Shown here piece after piece: positions 24,831-35,168 of a stretch of DNA of 64,000 nucleotides; the stretch's first letter is position 1; every line of letters begins with the position of its first letter. A program made the position numbers and the translations under genes. The notes below the pieces were generated by a model that was not told where the DNA came from, made no database searches, and was given only the letters and a program-made list of their open reading frames with translations. Origin of the DNA: Citrus sinensis (lineage: Eukaryota > Streptophyta > Magnoliopsida > Sapindales > Rutaceae); the NCBI RefSeq assembly GCF_022201045.2, contig NC_068564.1:26379001-26443000 (forward strand). The letters are read 5' to 3'.

Positions 24831-27800
24831 CTACGTTGCTGCTAGGCCACAAGAGGATCTACTCCAGATAAACTTGTCAGCATTTATTGGCTTGGTCAAA
24901 ACATCTGCTAGGTTCTCCTTCGTATGGATTTTCTGCAAATCCACACTTCCATCTTCCACTACTTCTCGAACGAAGTGATACTGAACTCCTATGTGCTTTG
25001 TCCTGGAATGAAAGGCTAGATTCCTTGCAATGTGCAAGGCACTCTGACTGTCACAAAACACAGGAATTTTCTGTTGTTTGTGCCCGAGCTCCTCCAATAA
25101 TCTTTGTATCCAAATAGCTTCCTTGCAAGCTTGTGTAGCTGCCATGTATTCTGCTTCTGTTGTAGATAATGCCACAACGGTCTGCAGTTTCGAAACCCAG
25201 TTTACAGCTGCTCCCGCAATTGCAAACACATAACCAGTAGTGGATTTCCTTTTATCAAGGTCTCCTGCAAAGTCTGAATCCACATAGCCCCTGACAGTAA
25301 ACTCTGATCCTCCATAACATAATGCAACATCTGAGGTTCCTCTGATGTATCTCAGAATCATCTTCACAGCTATCCAATGCTCTCCGCCAGGATTCGCCAT
25401 GTATCGACTGACTGCTCCCACTGCTTGTGCAATGTCCGGTCTTGTACATATCATAGCGAACATTAAACTTCCCACTGCTGATGCATACGGTACTTGAGAC
25501 ATCTCTTTCCTCTCTGTTTCATTGCTAGGACACATACTTGAGGATAATTTGAAATTAACAGGAAGTGGGGTAGAAATTGACTTACAATCTTGCATGTTGA
25601 AGCGCCGCAAGATTTTCTTCAAGTAATTCTTCTTTGAAAGCCAAATCTTCCTGTTATTTCTGTCTCGGTGAATTTGCATCCCTAGAATCTTGTTTGCTGG
25701 TCCCAAGTCCTTCATTTCAAACTCCCTAGCCAACTGTGCCTTCAATTCTTGGATTCGATCTTTGTTGGGACCTGCTACCAACATGTCATCCACATACAAC
25801 AGCAAAATGATGAAATCATTATCTTCAAACCTCTTGTAATATGCATAATGGTCTGAACTGAGTCTGTTGTATCCAAGGCTCATGATGAAGGAATCAAATC
25901 TCTTATACCAACACCTCGGCGCCTGTTTGAGACCGTATAGAGATTTGTTCAACTTGCAAACCAAGTTCTCCTTTCCTGTTTCTGCAAAACCTTCTGGTTG
26001 GAGCATATATATTTCTTCTTCAAGTTCTCCATGAAGAAATGCAGTTTTCACATCTAACTGCTCTAGATGTAGGTCAAATGTAGCACACATTGCCAAGACT
26101 ATTCTGACTGTTGTGAGTCGAACCACGGGCGAAAATATCTCGTTGAAGTCAATGCCTTCTTTCTGAGCATATCCTTTCACCACCAATCTTGCACAATACC
26201 GCTCCACTTGGTTATTGCCATCACGCTTGATCTTGTAGACCCATTTGTTTCCAATGGCTTTTCTTCCATGTGGTAGTGGTACAAGTTCCCATGTCTTGTT
26301 CTTGTGTAGAGCTTCAATTTCTTCCTGCATTGCTGTCATCCACAAAGCAACATCTAAGCTGTTTAAAGCTTCATGGAAAGTTGAAGGCTCTCCATCCTTT
26401 GTTAGAAGACAGTATGCAACGTTGATCTCTGTGACATACTCCGAGTGCCACGCCGGCGGTCGTCTCTCACGAGTTGACCGACGAACTTCTGGAGCCTCGG
26501 ACTCGACTGGTTCTGCTTCAGAAGAATCTGAATCTTCTGGATTATTTTCTACATATACCGGCACAATCTCTGACTTTTCTTTTACAGTGCCATCATTTCC
26601 ATCTTTCATTTGCAGTTGATCTTCTACAAAAATAACATCTCTGCTGATGACGATCTTGTGGGCAGTGGGGTCCCACAGACGATACCCCTTTACTCCATCA
26701 GCATACCCCAATAAGATACATCTTCTAGATTTTAGATCCAACTTTGTTCTTTCTTGGGCATTGTACATCACGTACACAGGACATCCAAATGCATGTAGGT
26801 AGGAATAATCAACTGGCTTTCCAGTCCACATCTCCATTGCCGTCTTCAACCCAATCGATGTAGATGGTGATCGATTTACTATATAACAGGCAGTTTTGGC
26901 TGGTTCTGCCCAGAATGAATTGGGTAGACCAGCAGTCCTCAACATAGCTCTTATTCTTTCTGTAAGAGTTCTGTTCATCCGCTCTGCCACTCCGTTTTGT
27001 TGAGGAGTGTATGCCACCGTGAACTGCCTCTGAATACCTTCTTGCTTACAGAAAGTAAGAAACTCGTCGCCTGTATACTCTCCACCATTATCCGTCCTCA
27101 AGCACTTGATCCTTTTACCAGATTCAAGTTCCACCCGTGCTTTGTATTCTTTAAACATAGAAAATACATCTGACTTTTTCTTAATTGAATACACCCAACA
27201 TCTTCTAGAATAATCATCAATGAAAGTCACTATGTACTTTGCACCTCCCATGGATATATCCGGTGATTCCCAAACATCAGAATGAATCAAGTCTAGAATG
27301 CATTTACTTCTAGCAATAGATCTACTGAATTTTAATCTATGCTGCTTACTTATAACACAATGCTCACAAAATGGTAAACTTACTGATTTGAGCCCCAGAA
27401 GCAATTTTCGCTCAGAGAGAATCTTCAAGCCTTGTTCTGACATGTGGCCAAGTTTGAGATGCCACATCATCGTTGATTCTTCTCCATTTGACGCGACACA
27501 CGCATTAGCCTCCTGTAGTGTTTCTCCTTTAAGCATGAATAGATTAGCACCGATCTTCTCTGCCTTCATCAATAGAAGCACGCCTTTAACGATCTTCATA
27601 ATTCCATTCTCCACATGAGTTTTGCACCCATGATTGTCTATTTGTCCCAAAGACAATAGATTTTTCTTCAGGCCGTTGACATGTCGTACCTCTCCAATTG
27701 TGCGAATTGTACCATCAAACATTTTTATTTTGATAGTACCAATACCAGCGATCTCCAAGGCATGATCGTTACCCATATATACAGATCCTCCTGAGATAGG

Positions 27801-27878
27801 TTCATATGTGTGGAACCATTCTCTCCTAGAGGTCATGTGCCAGGTAGCTCCTGAGTCTATAAGCCAGACATCAGAAAG
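24831..27878 (-). CDS. Ty1/copia pol (protease, integrase, RT, RNase H)
   Basis: About 1015 codons open from just after the gag-terminating TGA. In order: an aspartic protease with DSGATWHMT; an integrase zinc finger (HLKLGHMS...CEHCVISK); the integrase core with HSDVWESP, LRTDNGGEY and TPQQNGVAERMN; reverse transcriptase with LDVKTAFLHGELEEEIYM and YVDDM; and RNase H with DSDFAGD and STTEAEYMA. The frame is the same as gag, so gag-pol was evidently one polyprotein. Motif content and gag type point to the Tork/Tnt1-like lineage. The domains show no further lesions. Without readthrough of the TGA, pol would lack a normal start. Confidence 0.9.
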   Translation of the reverse strand, partial: LSDVWLIDSGATWHMTSRREWFHTYEPISGGSVYMGNDHALEIAGIGTIKIKMFDGTIRTIGEVRHVNGLKKNLLSLGQIDNHGCKTHVENGIMKIVKGVLLLMKAEKIGANLFMLKGETLQEANACVASNGEESTMMWHLKLGHMSEQGLKILSERKLLLGLKSVSLPFCEHCVISKQHRLKFSRSIARSKCILDLIHSDVWESPDISMGGAKYIVTFIDDYSRRCWVYSIKKKSDVFSMFKEYKARVELESGKRIKCLRTDNGGEYTGDEFLTFCKQEGIQRQFTVAYTPQQNGVAERMNRTLTERIRAMLRTAGLPNSFWAEPAKTACYIVNRSPSTSIGLKTAMEMWTGKPVDYSYLHAFGCPVYVMYNAQERTKLDLKSRRCILLGYADGVKGYRLWDPTAHKIVISRDVIFVEDQLQMKDGNDGTVKEKSEIVPVYVENNPEDSDSSEAEPVESEAPEVRRSTRERRPPAWHSEYVTEINVAYCLLTKDGEPSTFHEALNSLDVALWMTAMQEEIEALHKNKTWELVPLPHGRKAIGNKWVYKIKRDGNNQVERYCARLVVKGYAQKEGIDFNEIFSPVVRLTTVRIVLAMCATFDLHLEQLDVKTAFLHGELEEEIYMLQPEGFAETGKENLVCKLNKSLYGLKQAPRCWYKRFDSFIMSLGYNRLSSDHYAYYKRFEDNDFIILLLYVDDMLVAGPNKDRIQELKAQLAREFEMKDLGPANKILGMQIHRDRNNRKIWLSKKNYLKKILRRFNMQDCKSISTPLPVNFKLSSSMCPSNETERKEMSQVPYASAVGSLMFAMICTRPDIAQAVGAVSRYMANPGGEHWIAVKMILRYIRGTSDVALCYGGSEFTVRGYVDSDFAGDLDKRKSTTGYVFAIAGAAVNWVSKLQTVVALSTTEAEYMAATQACKEAIWIQRLLEELGHKQQKIPVFCDSQSALHIARNLAFHSRTKHIGVQYHFVREVVEDGSVDLQKIHTKENLADVLTKPINADKFIWSRSSCGLAAT

Positions 27879-28739
27879 TCATTTTCTGCCTTCTGAAACA
27901 GTTGTTGCCTCACTGTAGAGTATTTCGCCATCATCCGAGGTACTTGCTACACACCCCTGAGCATTTGATGACTCAGGTTCTTTGCCCTCTCTTCTCTTCT
28001 GGTTACTCCAACACTCTTTCTTGACGTGCCCTTTCTTGCCATAGTTGTAGCATTTAACATTCTTTTTACTTCTAGATTTTGATCTACCATGATTTTGACT
28101 CCCACTGGGGCCACGTTCTGTTGATCTGCCTCTCGTCACCGATAGCGCTTCTGCTTGCTGCGAACTTGCTTGTCTATTTTCCTTATTTTTTCGTCTGCTC
28201 TCCTCATTTAATACGGAGGCTGCAACATTGTTGAAAACTAGACTCTCCACTGGATTGTTGTTCGTCAGGTTGATGATGAGTTGATCATACGAATCTGGTA
28301 GACTTTGAAGTAGAAGCTCTGCACGTTCATTCTCCTCTATATTATGACCCAACGTTGTAAGTTGTGAAAATAGAGTCTTCAAGGTGTTGATGTGGTCGGT
28401 CACCATTGTAGATTCCACCATTCGAAGAGTATAGAGTTTCCTCTTCAAGAAGATTTTGTTGTGTAGTGACTTGGCCTCATACAATTTTGTGAGAGTATCC
28501 CATATTTCCTTCGCCGTATTTTTCTCTGCCATACTGGATAATATTCCATCCGCAAGTGCCAAGTGTAGATCAGAAATGGCGTTGCCGTCTACCTCGTTCC
28601 ACTTATCATCAGTTATCTCCATAGGCCTTTCTCCAATTGCTGCCAAACAATTATTTTTCCTCAATACAGCTTTCATCTTCATTTTCCATAACGAAAAATT
28701 ATTTCCGTTAAACTTCTCAATTTCATACTTTGCCGCCAT
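27879..28739 (-). CDS. Ty1/copia gag, ended by an in-frame TGA
   Basis: UBN2-type gag, 286 residues from the Met of MAAKYEIEKFNGNNF (an upstream in-frame Met at 28763 is less likely). The C-terminal knuckle reads CYNYGKKGHVKKEC, so the second Cys of the usual CX2CX4HX4C is Tyr. The frame ends at TGA 27879-27881, and the protease frame continues in phase right after it. The decayed family member at 56 kb has TGT (Cys) at this codon. The stop is therefore most simply a point mutation in this copy. Programmed readthrough is an untested alternative. Confidence 0.88.
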   Translation of the reverse strand: MAAKYEIEKFNGNNFSLWKMKMKAVLRKNNCLAAIGERPMEITDDKWNEVDGNAISDLHLALADGILSSMAEKNTAKEIWDTLTKLYEAKSLHNKIFLKRKLYTLRMVESTMVTDHINTLKTLFSQLTTLGHNIEENERAELLLQSLPDSYDQLIINLTNNNPVESLVFNNVAASVLNEESRRKNKENRQASSQQAEALSVTRGRSTERGPSGSQNHGRSKSRSKKNVKCYNYGKKGHVKKECWSNQKRREGKEPESSNAQGCVASTSDDGEILYSEATTVSEGRK

Positions 28740-28994
28740 TTTGTTGATAAATACTGCACACAAGCTAGTATACCACCTTCAATAGTTGTGAGTATGTGTG
28801 AGAATGCACACCAGGAAAGTTTCCAGGAAAGACTGGAGGGGTCACAATGGTCCCACTTAAAACCCAGACTCCTTAAGCTCTTATCGCCTTTGTGACAGAA
28901 CTTTCCTAGACATGTACAAAACCACAGTTGCTTTACTCACACCACTATTCCCTGCTTTGCACCGCCAAATTCTTGGATCGCTTCCATCGTTTTA

Positions 28995-29132
28995 TGTGAA
29001 TAGTACCGTATACGTGAACAGTACCGTCTATGTGATCAAAACCGTATACGTGAACAGTACCGTATACGTGAATAGTATCATATACGTGTACAGTGTCGTA
29101 TACGTGAATGGTACCCCTTACGTGAACAGTTC
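28995..29132 (-). repeat. 18-bp tandem array in the Ty1 leader
   Basis: Nearly eight diverged copies of an 18-bp unit (plus strand, consensus about TATACGTGAACAGTACCG) lie between the primer-binding site and gag. Each copy holds an ACGTG core. The related decayed element at 56.9 kb has only two copies. A plus-strand open frame through it is a by-product of the 18-bp periodicity. Confidence 0.9.
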
Positions 29133-29157
29133 CTGACTCCAAAAAAATACAACCAAT

Positions 29158-29170
29158 AGCTTTGATACCA
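29158..29170 (-). other. primer-binding site of the Ty1 element (initiator tRNA-Met)
   Basis: The minus strand reads TGGTATCAAAGCT, one base inside the 5' LTR. The older relative at 56939-56951 has the canonical TGGTATCAGAGCT, so this copy carries a single G-to-A change in the site. Confidence 0.85.
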
Positions 29171-29171
29171 C

Positions 29172-29684
29172 TGTTAGAAAATTGGTGGGTGCAGCAGGAC
29201 CGCAACTAAAATAAAATTGGAAATAAAATAAAGAACAAGCACAATAGAGGACACCGAAAATTACGTGGTTCGGCTTTTAGCCTACATCCACGGGCGAAGA
29301 TAGAAGGAAATATTTTACTAGTGAAATAAGGATTACAAGTATTGTAAGATTTTAGCTCACTACCCAAAACCCCAATACACCTAATCTCTCACTCACTAGA
29401 CACGCAAGAGTTTATTAAACTCTTGAAAACTCTCAACACTCAAAGAAAGAAAGATTTCTCTCGATGGAATTGAATACAAAATGAAATGAGGAGCTCTGCC
29501 TTTTATAGCCAAAAAATGGCTATTAAATTATTATTTTTACCACCGTCTTCATTCTTCTTTTTTCTTCATTCCAAATTTGCTGCTGCCAAATTCTTCAACA
29601 TTTTCTTTGGCCGGCTGTCAAAGCCAACTTTGCTTATTCAAGGGTTCTAGATGCAGTAGCTTCTAAATGCAGCCAAATTTGACA
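29172..29684 (-). repeat. 5' LTR of the Ty1 element
   Basis: 513 bp, TGTTAG...TTTGACA, followed by the target duplication TTTAC at 29685-29689. Confidence 0.93.
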
Positions 29685-29689
29685 TTTAC

Positions 29690-29837
29690 ACCTAAACATA
29701 CTTTGAACATGTATTTTAATTGAGAAACTAATTTTATAAATTTTAGAAATAAACTAACTAAAAATAAAAAGACTTTGAAAAGTATAGAAAACAATTTTTC
29801 TATCACTCTATTGTACGTGAATTGTTGTGTGATGAAT

Positions 29838-29868
<31 letters not shown>

Positions 29869-30271
29869 TGTTAAGGCATGATTCATATGACGACATTTGT
29901 ATATTTGTGCACGAAATTTTTTTTTTTTTAGAAATTTATATTTGTGCAAGATTGAAGCCAATCTTGTGTAGACTCTCTGAAGGCTAGAATGTAGGGTCTT
30001 GTCTGATTTGAGAAGTATTTGTGTAGGATCGAGGCCCATACCGCAGAGCTTACTAATAGGATACGCTGCTCCGAATCTAGCATGCTTAATTGGGGAATTA
30101 TTAAGTAAAACTTCCATTATTTGATGAAAGAAAGAAGGAAAAGATTTTGATCAATGTAAATAATAATAATGATAATAATAATAATTTATTTACCATCCAA
30201 TTCGCCTTACAATGATGATCAAGACATCACACCACCGAAGAAGAAAACATGATGAGATGAATTCATGAATT
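29690..30271. other. intergenic, 3' flank of protease gene 2
   Basis: AT-rich sequence with an (AT)n run at about 29840-29867. No gene seen. Confidence 0.4.
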
Positions 30272-31613
30272 TCACAAGAAGTGATCATTTGCACAATTTT
30301 CAGGCACAAATTGAATTGTGCCCGTATTAAGATCATAAACAAATCTTGTGTCTTGTTGCTGCCATGCTCCCACTACACTGTTTCTGTCAGAAAATGATAT
30401 TGCCACACAAAAGTACCCTTCATTTTGGAAAATAAAATACATATAAGTGGGTTCAACTTTAAAATCTGCTCTATCAAAATGAAAGGTCATCGATGCATAT
30501 GCACGAAATCTCGAGTCATATCTGTAACAATACTCCCAATCCTCATATGCGTTATGCATTCTTTGGCGGCCAAATGACGTAAAATGTTCATCAAAATGTC
30601 TCATAACAACCTCATAAGGACCCCTTTGGATGAAAGTGGCTATAGCCCCAGTGTCAATCATACAACCCCCGGTTCCATTTCTGCGAAGAGCAAAAGTTCC
30701 AGGTGCAAATCCAATGCGATGGTCAGCAACACTAATGTCTTGTAAACTTAGGTAGTAATGGCTCGATCTATCGACAAACATTCGAATTGTTTTCATATCC
30801 TTCCTCTGAATATTTGCATCTTTGCCAAACCTCAGGATGCTTGTAGCCTCCATTTCGCGATAAGCATACACCAAACAATAGGAGAAAAGGCCTTGAGCCG
30901 TGCTCTTCAATTGGCCTAGTAATGAAAAAGGTGACACGCTGAACCCCAAGATGCCGGCAATGTTACCGTCGAAAGAAAAATCTCGATTGTCATTTGAGCA
31001 GCCAAAGATCACACCAGGGACACAAACGAGCTTGTTTTTTAGAGGAAATGTGAAGGTCTCAGTAGAGACAAGACCAGAAGCTGAGGCTCCACCAGCGTAA
31101 TTTATTCGGTGGACACACTGTCCATTTTCACATCGAAATGGCGGTCTACAACAAATGAGATCATCGCAAGGGATCCTTTTGTAAGTAGAGGAAGCATTTG
31201 GATTGAATATTGGAGCTGATTGGTTAAAGCAATTTACACAAGGCAGGCATTGAGTCCAAATGAGGTAGCTGCCGGTGTCGAAAAGCAAAAACTCTGATTT
31301 GCTTGGTGTTCCGAAGAGTACATCCACAGTGTAGAAGTAGTTCTTTTCATGCACTCGAAGATAGAGGATTTAAAAATGCATCTGGCTTGGACATCGATGT
31401 TAAATAGTTAGCCCTTGCTTTGGAGATTTCAAATATTTTGTGAATTCTTTCAAATTGGGTGAGGTTTCCAGGATACAAAGGCGATTCTGGGGAAAATAGG
31501 GGTATGAGTTTAAGGCTAAATCCTGTGGCTTTTGAAGATGGGGAATGGAGTAACATAAGCATTGTGACATAAGAAATGTGCCAAGCTACTGAAAAAGCTT
31601 GAAGATGAGCCAT
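30272..31613 (-). pseudogene. nepenthesin/CDR1-like aspartic protease, frameshifted (protease gene 2)
   Basis: Closely related to protease gene 1 along its whole length. The signal peptide and propeptide frame starts at the Met at 31613 (MAHLQAFSV) and runs to about 31370, then leaves the family frame. The mature-enzyme frame resumes from about 31354 (VHEKNYFYTVDVLFGTP) to the stop at 30272. Against gene 1, the junction has lost several bases around TTTTTAAATCCTC and has an in-frame TAA in the second frame. Catalytic motifs are DTGSYLIW (normal) and DTGAIATF, where the fourth residue of the second motif is Ala instead of Ser/Thr. A Mutator-like element starts about 235 bp upstream of the ATG. 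No splice sites rescue the break. An assembly error in a T-run is possible. Confidence 0.8.
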
Positions 31614-32163
31614 TTTCTTGAAGATAGTATGATAGGTATGAGCAAGGTTGATTAGCACTACCAATCTTTAAGTACTATCTAAAGAATCCAATGAGCTGAG
31701 ATGTGAGTAAAGGTAGTCCAAAGTCTGCATTAATTTTTGCATTAATAATATAATCAAATATGCTTGTTTTGGAGAAGCACTTTAATATCTTACATTATTA
31801 TCTAACGTATGGTGCATTTATTATATATGAATAACAACACTCTTATAAAAACATTGGGAAATTTGCAAAAATAGCCATAAATATTTTATTATTTTCCTAA
31901 CTAACCCTCTCAACTTTTTTCTATCAACATTAGCCAAACACAAGCCTTTCTCCCCAAATTACCCTTCTTTACAGACCAAAAGCAACAATCTTTCTCCCAT
32001 ATCGTCAAACCAAACGCAGCTTAATCATCACCCAACATCGACGGCAAAAGACAACAGTAAAGGTGAAATCCGATCATAATCTATTCGAATCCAACACTAA
32101 TCGGCATCACTTAGTGGTATGAGTTATTTTCTGAACTTGCTTAACTGAGTCGTGGGTGAATCT

Positions 32164-32252
32164 GGCGACAGGCTGCCTGTCGCACCAAAAATTTCTGGCG
32201 ACAGGCACCTGTCGCACCAAGCTTCGGGCGACAGGCTACCTGTCGCACCAAG
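32164..32252 (+). repeat. three palindromic repeats near the left MULE end
   Basis: Three copies of GCGACAGG, 2-3 bases, then CCTGTCGCACCAA, with stems at 32165-32183, 32198-32215 and 32228-32246. Each can form an 8-bp perfect hairpin. They lie inside a putative 5' UTR intron of the transposase gene (donor near 32118, acceptor CAG at 32320). Confidence 0.85.
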
Positions 32253-32326
32253 CCTTAGAGATTCATTAAAACTGTATTAATTTGATCCGGATCCAATTAA
32301 TTTTTTTTTTTATAATTTCAGGCTTA

Positions 32327-34960
32327 ATGGATTCAGTTGTACTTGAATTGTGTTACGATGGTTGGTGGGAGACATTAGAGGATGGCCGTATGGAGTATGT
32401 GAATGGTAAAAATCGAGCTTTTTTGGTTGGGAAAAATTGTCTGTTTGATCAGTTATTGGCAAGAGTATACGAGGTGTTACAAATAAACCCTAATGAATAT
32501 AGTATTACAATGAAGACAACTTTGAGGTCTAGTAACACATTATATTGTATATGTGCACTGCCCATGGATATATTTGATGATGAAATGGTGAGGGTTGTGT
32601 TGCATATGGCATCCGACGTAGCCAATTTTGGATGCATTCCTATATTCGTGACCACATCACCTCGAGTTCCGAGCGAAGGTATTGAGCCACATGTCGATAC
32701 AGAAACTTCGTTTAGAGCAAATATGTCTGGCCCCGATAATGATGAAGAGGTGTTGCCAAGGACAATATCGCTGCAGCAATATTACTCTCCAATCCACGAC
32801 AATTATGACAACATTGATGATAACGGCGTTACGTTAGAGGATGTTGGAGCAACGGTATTTCCAATAACGATGTCGTTGGAGCAACGGTATTCTCCGTATC
32901 ACAACAATGATTTTCGGGACAATGATGATTTTCATCATGAGACAGAGGGGGATAATGTTTGTGCAGAACCTTCTAATAATACGAGGGGCACTCATTTCAA
33001 TAATGATGGTGATGATGGAGGAGCTGGTCCTTCGAATGTTCCGTCGTTTCAGCACGACGATGAGTGTGAAGACAATACTCCTGTGAATAACAGAGGCAAT
33101 AGACCTAGTCCTTCTATGGTTCGATCGAGAAGGCGAATTGACCCCCTTACAAGTCTTGCTCCAACTTTGCCTTCGAACATGGTTGCTCCAAGCTTTGTTA
33201 GCAGTTGTGATTCAGATGATATCAGTGTGGGTAAGCTATTTGCTGAGAAGAATGAGTTTATATTACAACTACGCAAGGTTGCCTTTAGAGATAAGTTTGA
33301 TTTCAAGATTGCACGGTCTACTACGACACGTTTCGAGGCTCACTGTTGTTTAGAATCATGTAAATGGCGTATTCGAGCAACTAGATGTTCGAACGAGCTA
33401 AATGTTCCTTGGGTGGTGAAGAGAATTGACAATGTACACACTTGTCATAATGAGGTATTGGTTGATGGACGTCATCAAGTAAGGAGCCGGGTTGTCGGTC
33501 ATATTATCGCAGAAAAATATATTCAAGACAAGAGGATTTATACTCCGAATGACATAAGAGCAGATATGCAACAGGAACACGGTGTTCAGTTAACATACCA
33601 GCAGGCATATCGGGCAAGAGAAGTTGGTCTTGAAATAGTTCGAGGCAACCCTGCAGAGTCATACAACTTGCTCCCTAAATACTCTCACGTACTAACTACA
33701 GCTAATGAGGGTACAGTCACTCACCTCGAGCAGGATGGAGATGGTAATTTCTTGTACTAATTTGTAGCACTCGGATCTTCCATCAAGGGTTTTATGCAGT
33801 ACATTCGGCCTGTCATTGCTGTAGATGGTACTCATCTGAAGGGACTATATCGTGGAAGCATGTTCGTGGCAACATGTCTTGATGGTAACAATCAATTGTA
33901 TCCGTTAGCGATTGGGATCATGGATTCAGAAAATAATGATGCTTGGGAATAGTTTATGATGAAATTACACGGAGTGATTGGCGATAGACCTGAGTTGGTA
34001 ATTATCTCTAATCGATGCACTGCCATAAGGAGAGCCGTTCTTAAAGTATTTCACAATGCAAGTCATGGCGTTTGTTTTTACCACGTCAAAGGTAACATTA
34101 AGTCTCAGTTTAGAATGTCCAAAGCTCTTTGGGATCAATTTGAGCCTGCCTTTATTAATGCAGCAAAAGCATATGGCCACGAGGAATTTAAGAGACAACT
34201 TGAAGGGTTGTGGATGATCCACCCGGGTGCGGCTGATTACCTAGAAAATAATGTCGGTACGTGTAATTGGGCAAGGTCTCAGTTTGAAGGTATGAGGTAC
34301 AGCATACTTACCACCAACATCACGGAGAGTGTTAATTCTTTCATGCAGGAACCTCAAAAATTTCCTGTTACTCATCTTGTTGATCACTTTAGAAAAACAA
34401 TGCAGCAATGGTTTTATGATAGAAAAATTGTAGCTGAATCAATGACTACTCGGCTAACAACATGGGCGGATGAAATAGTCACTGAGAGGAGAACTTTAGC
34501 TGAAAGAATGATAGTTCGGCCGGTGTCTCCGCATCGATTTCAAGTGGTAGGCGGTGGGCTTAAGGAAGGTTTGGTTGACTTGCAAAAGAAAACTTGCTCC
34601 TGCAGAGTGTTCCAGCTTGATCAGCTTGTGTGTGCTCATGCAATTGCGGCGTGTTTAACACACCGGGTGGATTTTATTAACCTTTGCTCGGACTTTTACA
34701 CTACAGAATCGTTGGCGATGGCTTATGCACAACCAGTAGAGCCAGTTGGTGATGTGGCTGATTGGGAAGTTCCAGATGAAGTTCAGGAGATGCAAGTATA
34801 CCCACTAGTTGAGGCACCACCACCTGGCCGTCGTAAAGAGCTCAGAATACCCTCGACTGGCGAGGACGTTGACCGGCGGACTGTAAGATGCGGTCGGTGT
34901 CATGAACTAGGCCATAATCGTAAGAGATGTAAGAATCCCATTGCGTCGACTCGAAGTTAG
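32327..34960 (+). pseudogene. MURA-type Mutator transposase, inactivated
   Basis: 878 codons from ATG 32327, just after an intron-like acceptor. Order: an N-terminal PB1-like region (ELCYDGWWETLEDG); an acidic spacer; a FAR1/MuDR-type zinc finger region with CCLESCKWRIRA; the MULE catalytic domain; a SWIM finger (CSCRVFQ...CAHAIA); and a CCHC knuckle CGRCHELGHNRKRC. Two in-frame nonsense codons are present: TAA at 33758-33760 and TAG at 33950-33952, the latter where relatives have Trp after the SENxxxWE motif. The first catalytic Asp is present (AVDGTH, codon 500). The second, normally in SDR, is Asn in ISNR (codon 562). The acidic residue of NITESVN (codon 667) is present. This protein cannot be a working transposase as read. 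Confidence 0.88.
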
Positions 34961-35168
34961 TTGTATTTTGTGTGTTATGAGTTTGTTAAAACTATTATTG
35001 TTTTTGTGTTTCGTTGGTTAAAACTGTTACTGTTTTTTGTGTATTGTACACTTATATTTCATAAAACTTTATTTAAAGTTTAAAATGTGAGGCATTAAAA
35101 TTATATAAACTTAAGTGCGCGAAGTAAAAAAAAAATTCAAATTTCAACATTTAAATTACTACATAGGT

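Larger units (their letters stand above)
13887..29684 (-). mobile_element. Ty1/copia LTR retrotransposon, Tork/Tnt1-like, with nested Athila element
   Basis: A complete element in minus orientation. Near-identical LTRs with TG...CA ends lie at 13887-14400 (3' LTR) and 29172-29684 (5' LTR). A perfect 5-bp target duplication, TTTAC, lies at 13882-13886 and 29685-29689. A primer-binding site matching initiator tRNA-Met sits one base inside the 5' LTR, and the purine tract at 14401-14412 abuts the 3' LTR. Gag and pol run from 28739 to 24831. About 10.3 kb of the length is the nested Athila element (14416-24764), so the Ty1 element itself is about 5.4 kb. The LTRs differ by two transitions and two indels by eye, so the insertion is young. 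Gag-pol is interrupted by one TGA. Confidence 0.93.

Noticed and set aside
28912..29136. Open frame with a six-residue repeat (YVNSTV-like)
   Set aside because: A direct result of the 18-bp tandem array in the Ty1 leader, on the antisense strand of the element.
31340..31385. An intron that would join the two frames of protease gene 2
   Set aside because: No GT-AG pair at the junction, and the paralogues at 11.4 and 42.7 kb are intronless there. A small deletion explains it better.
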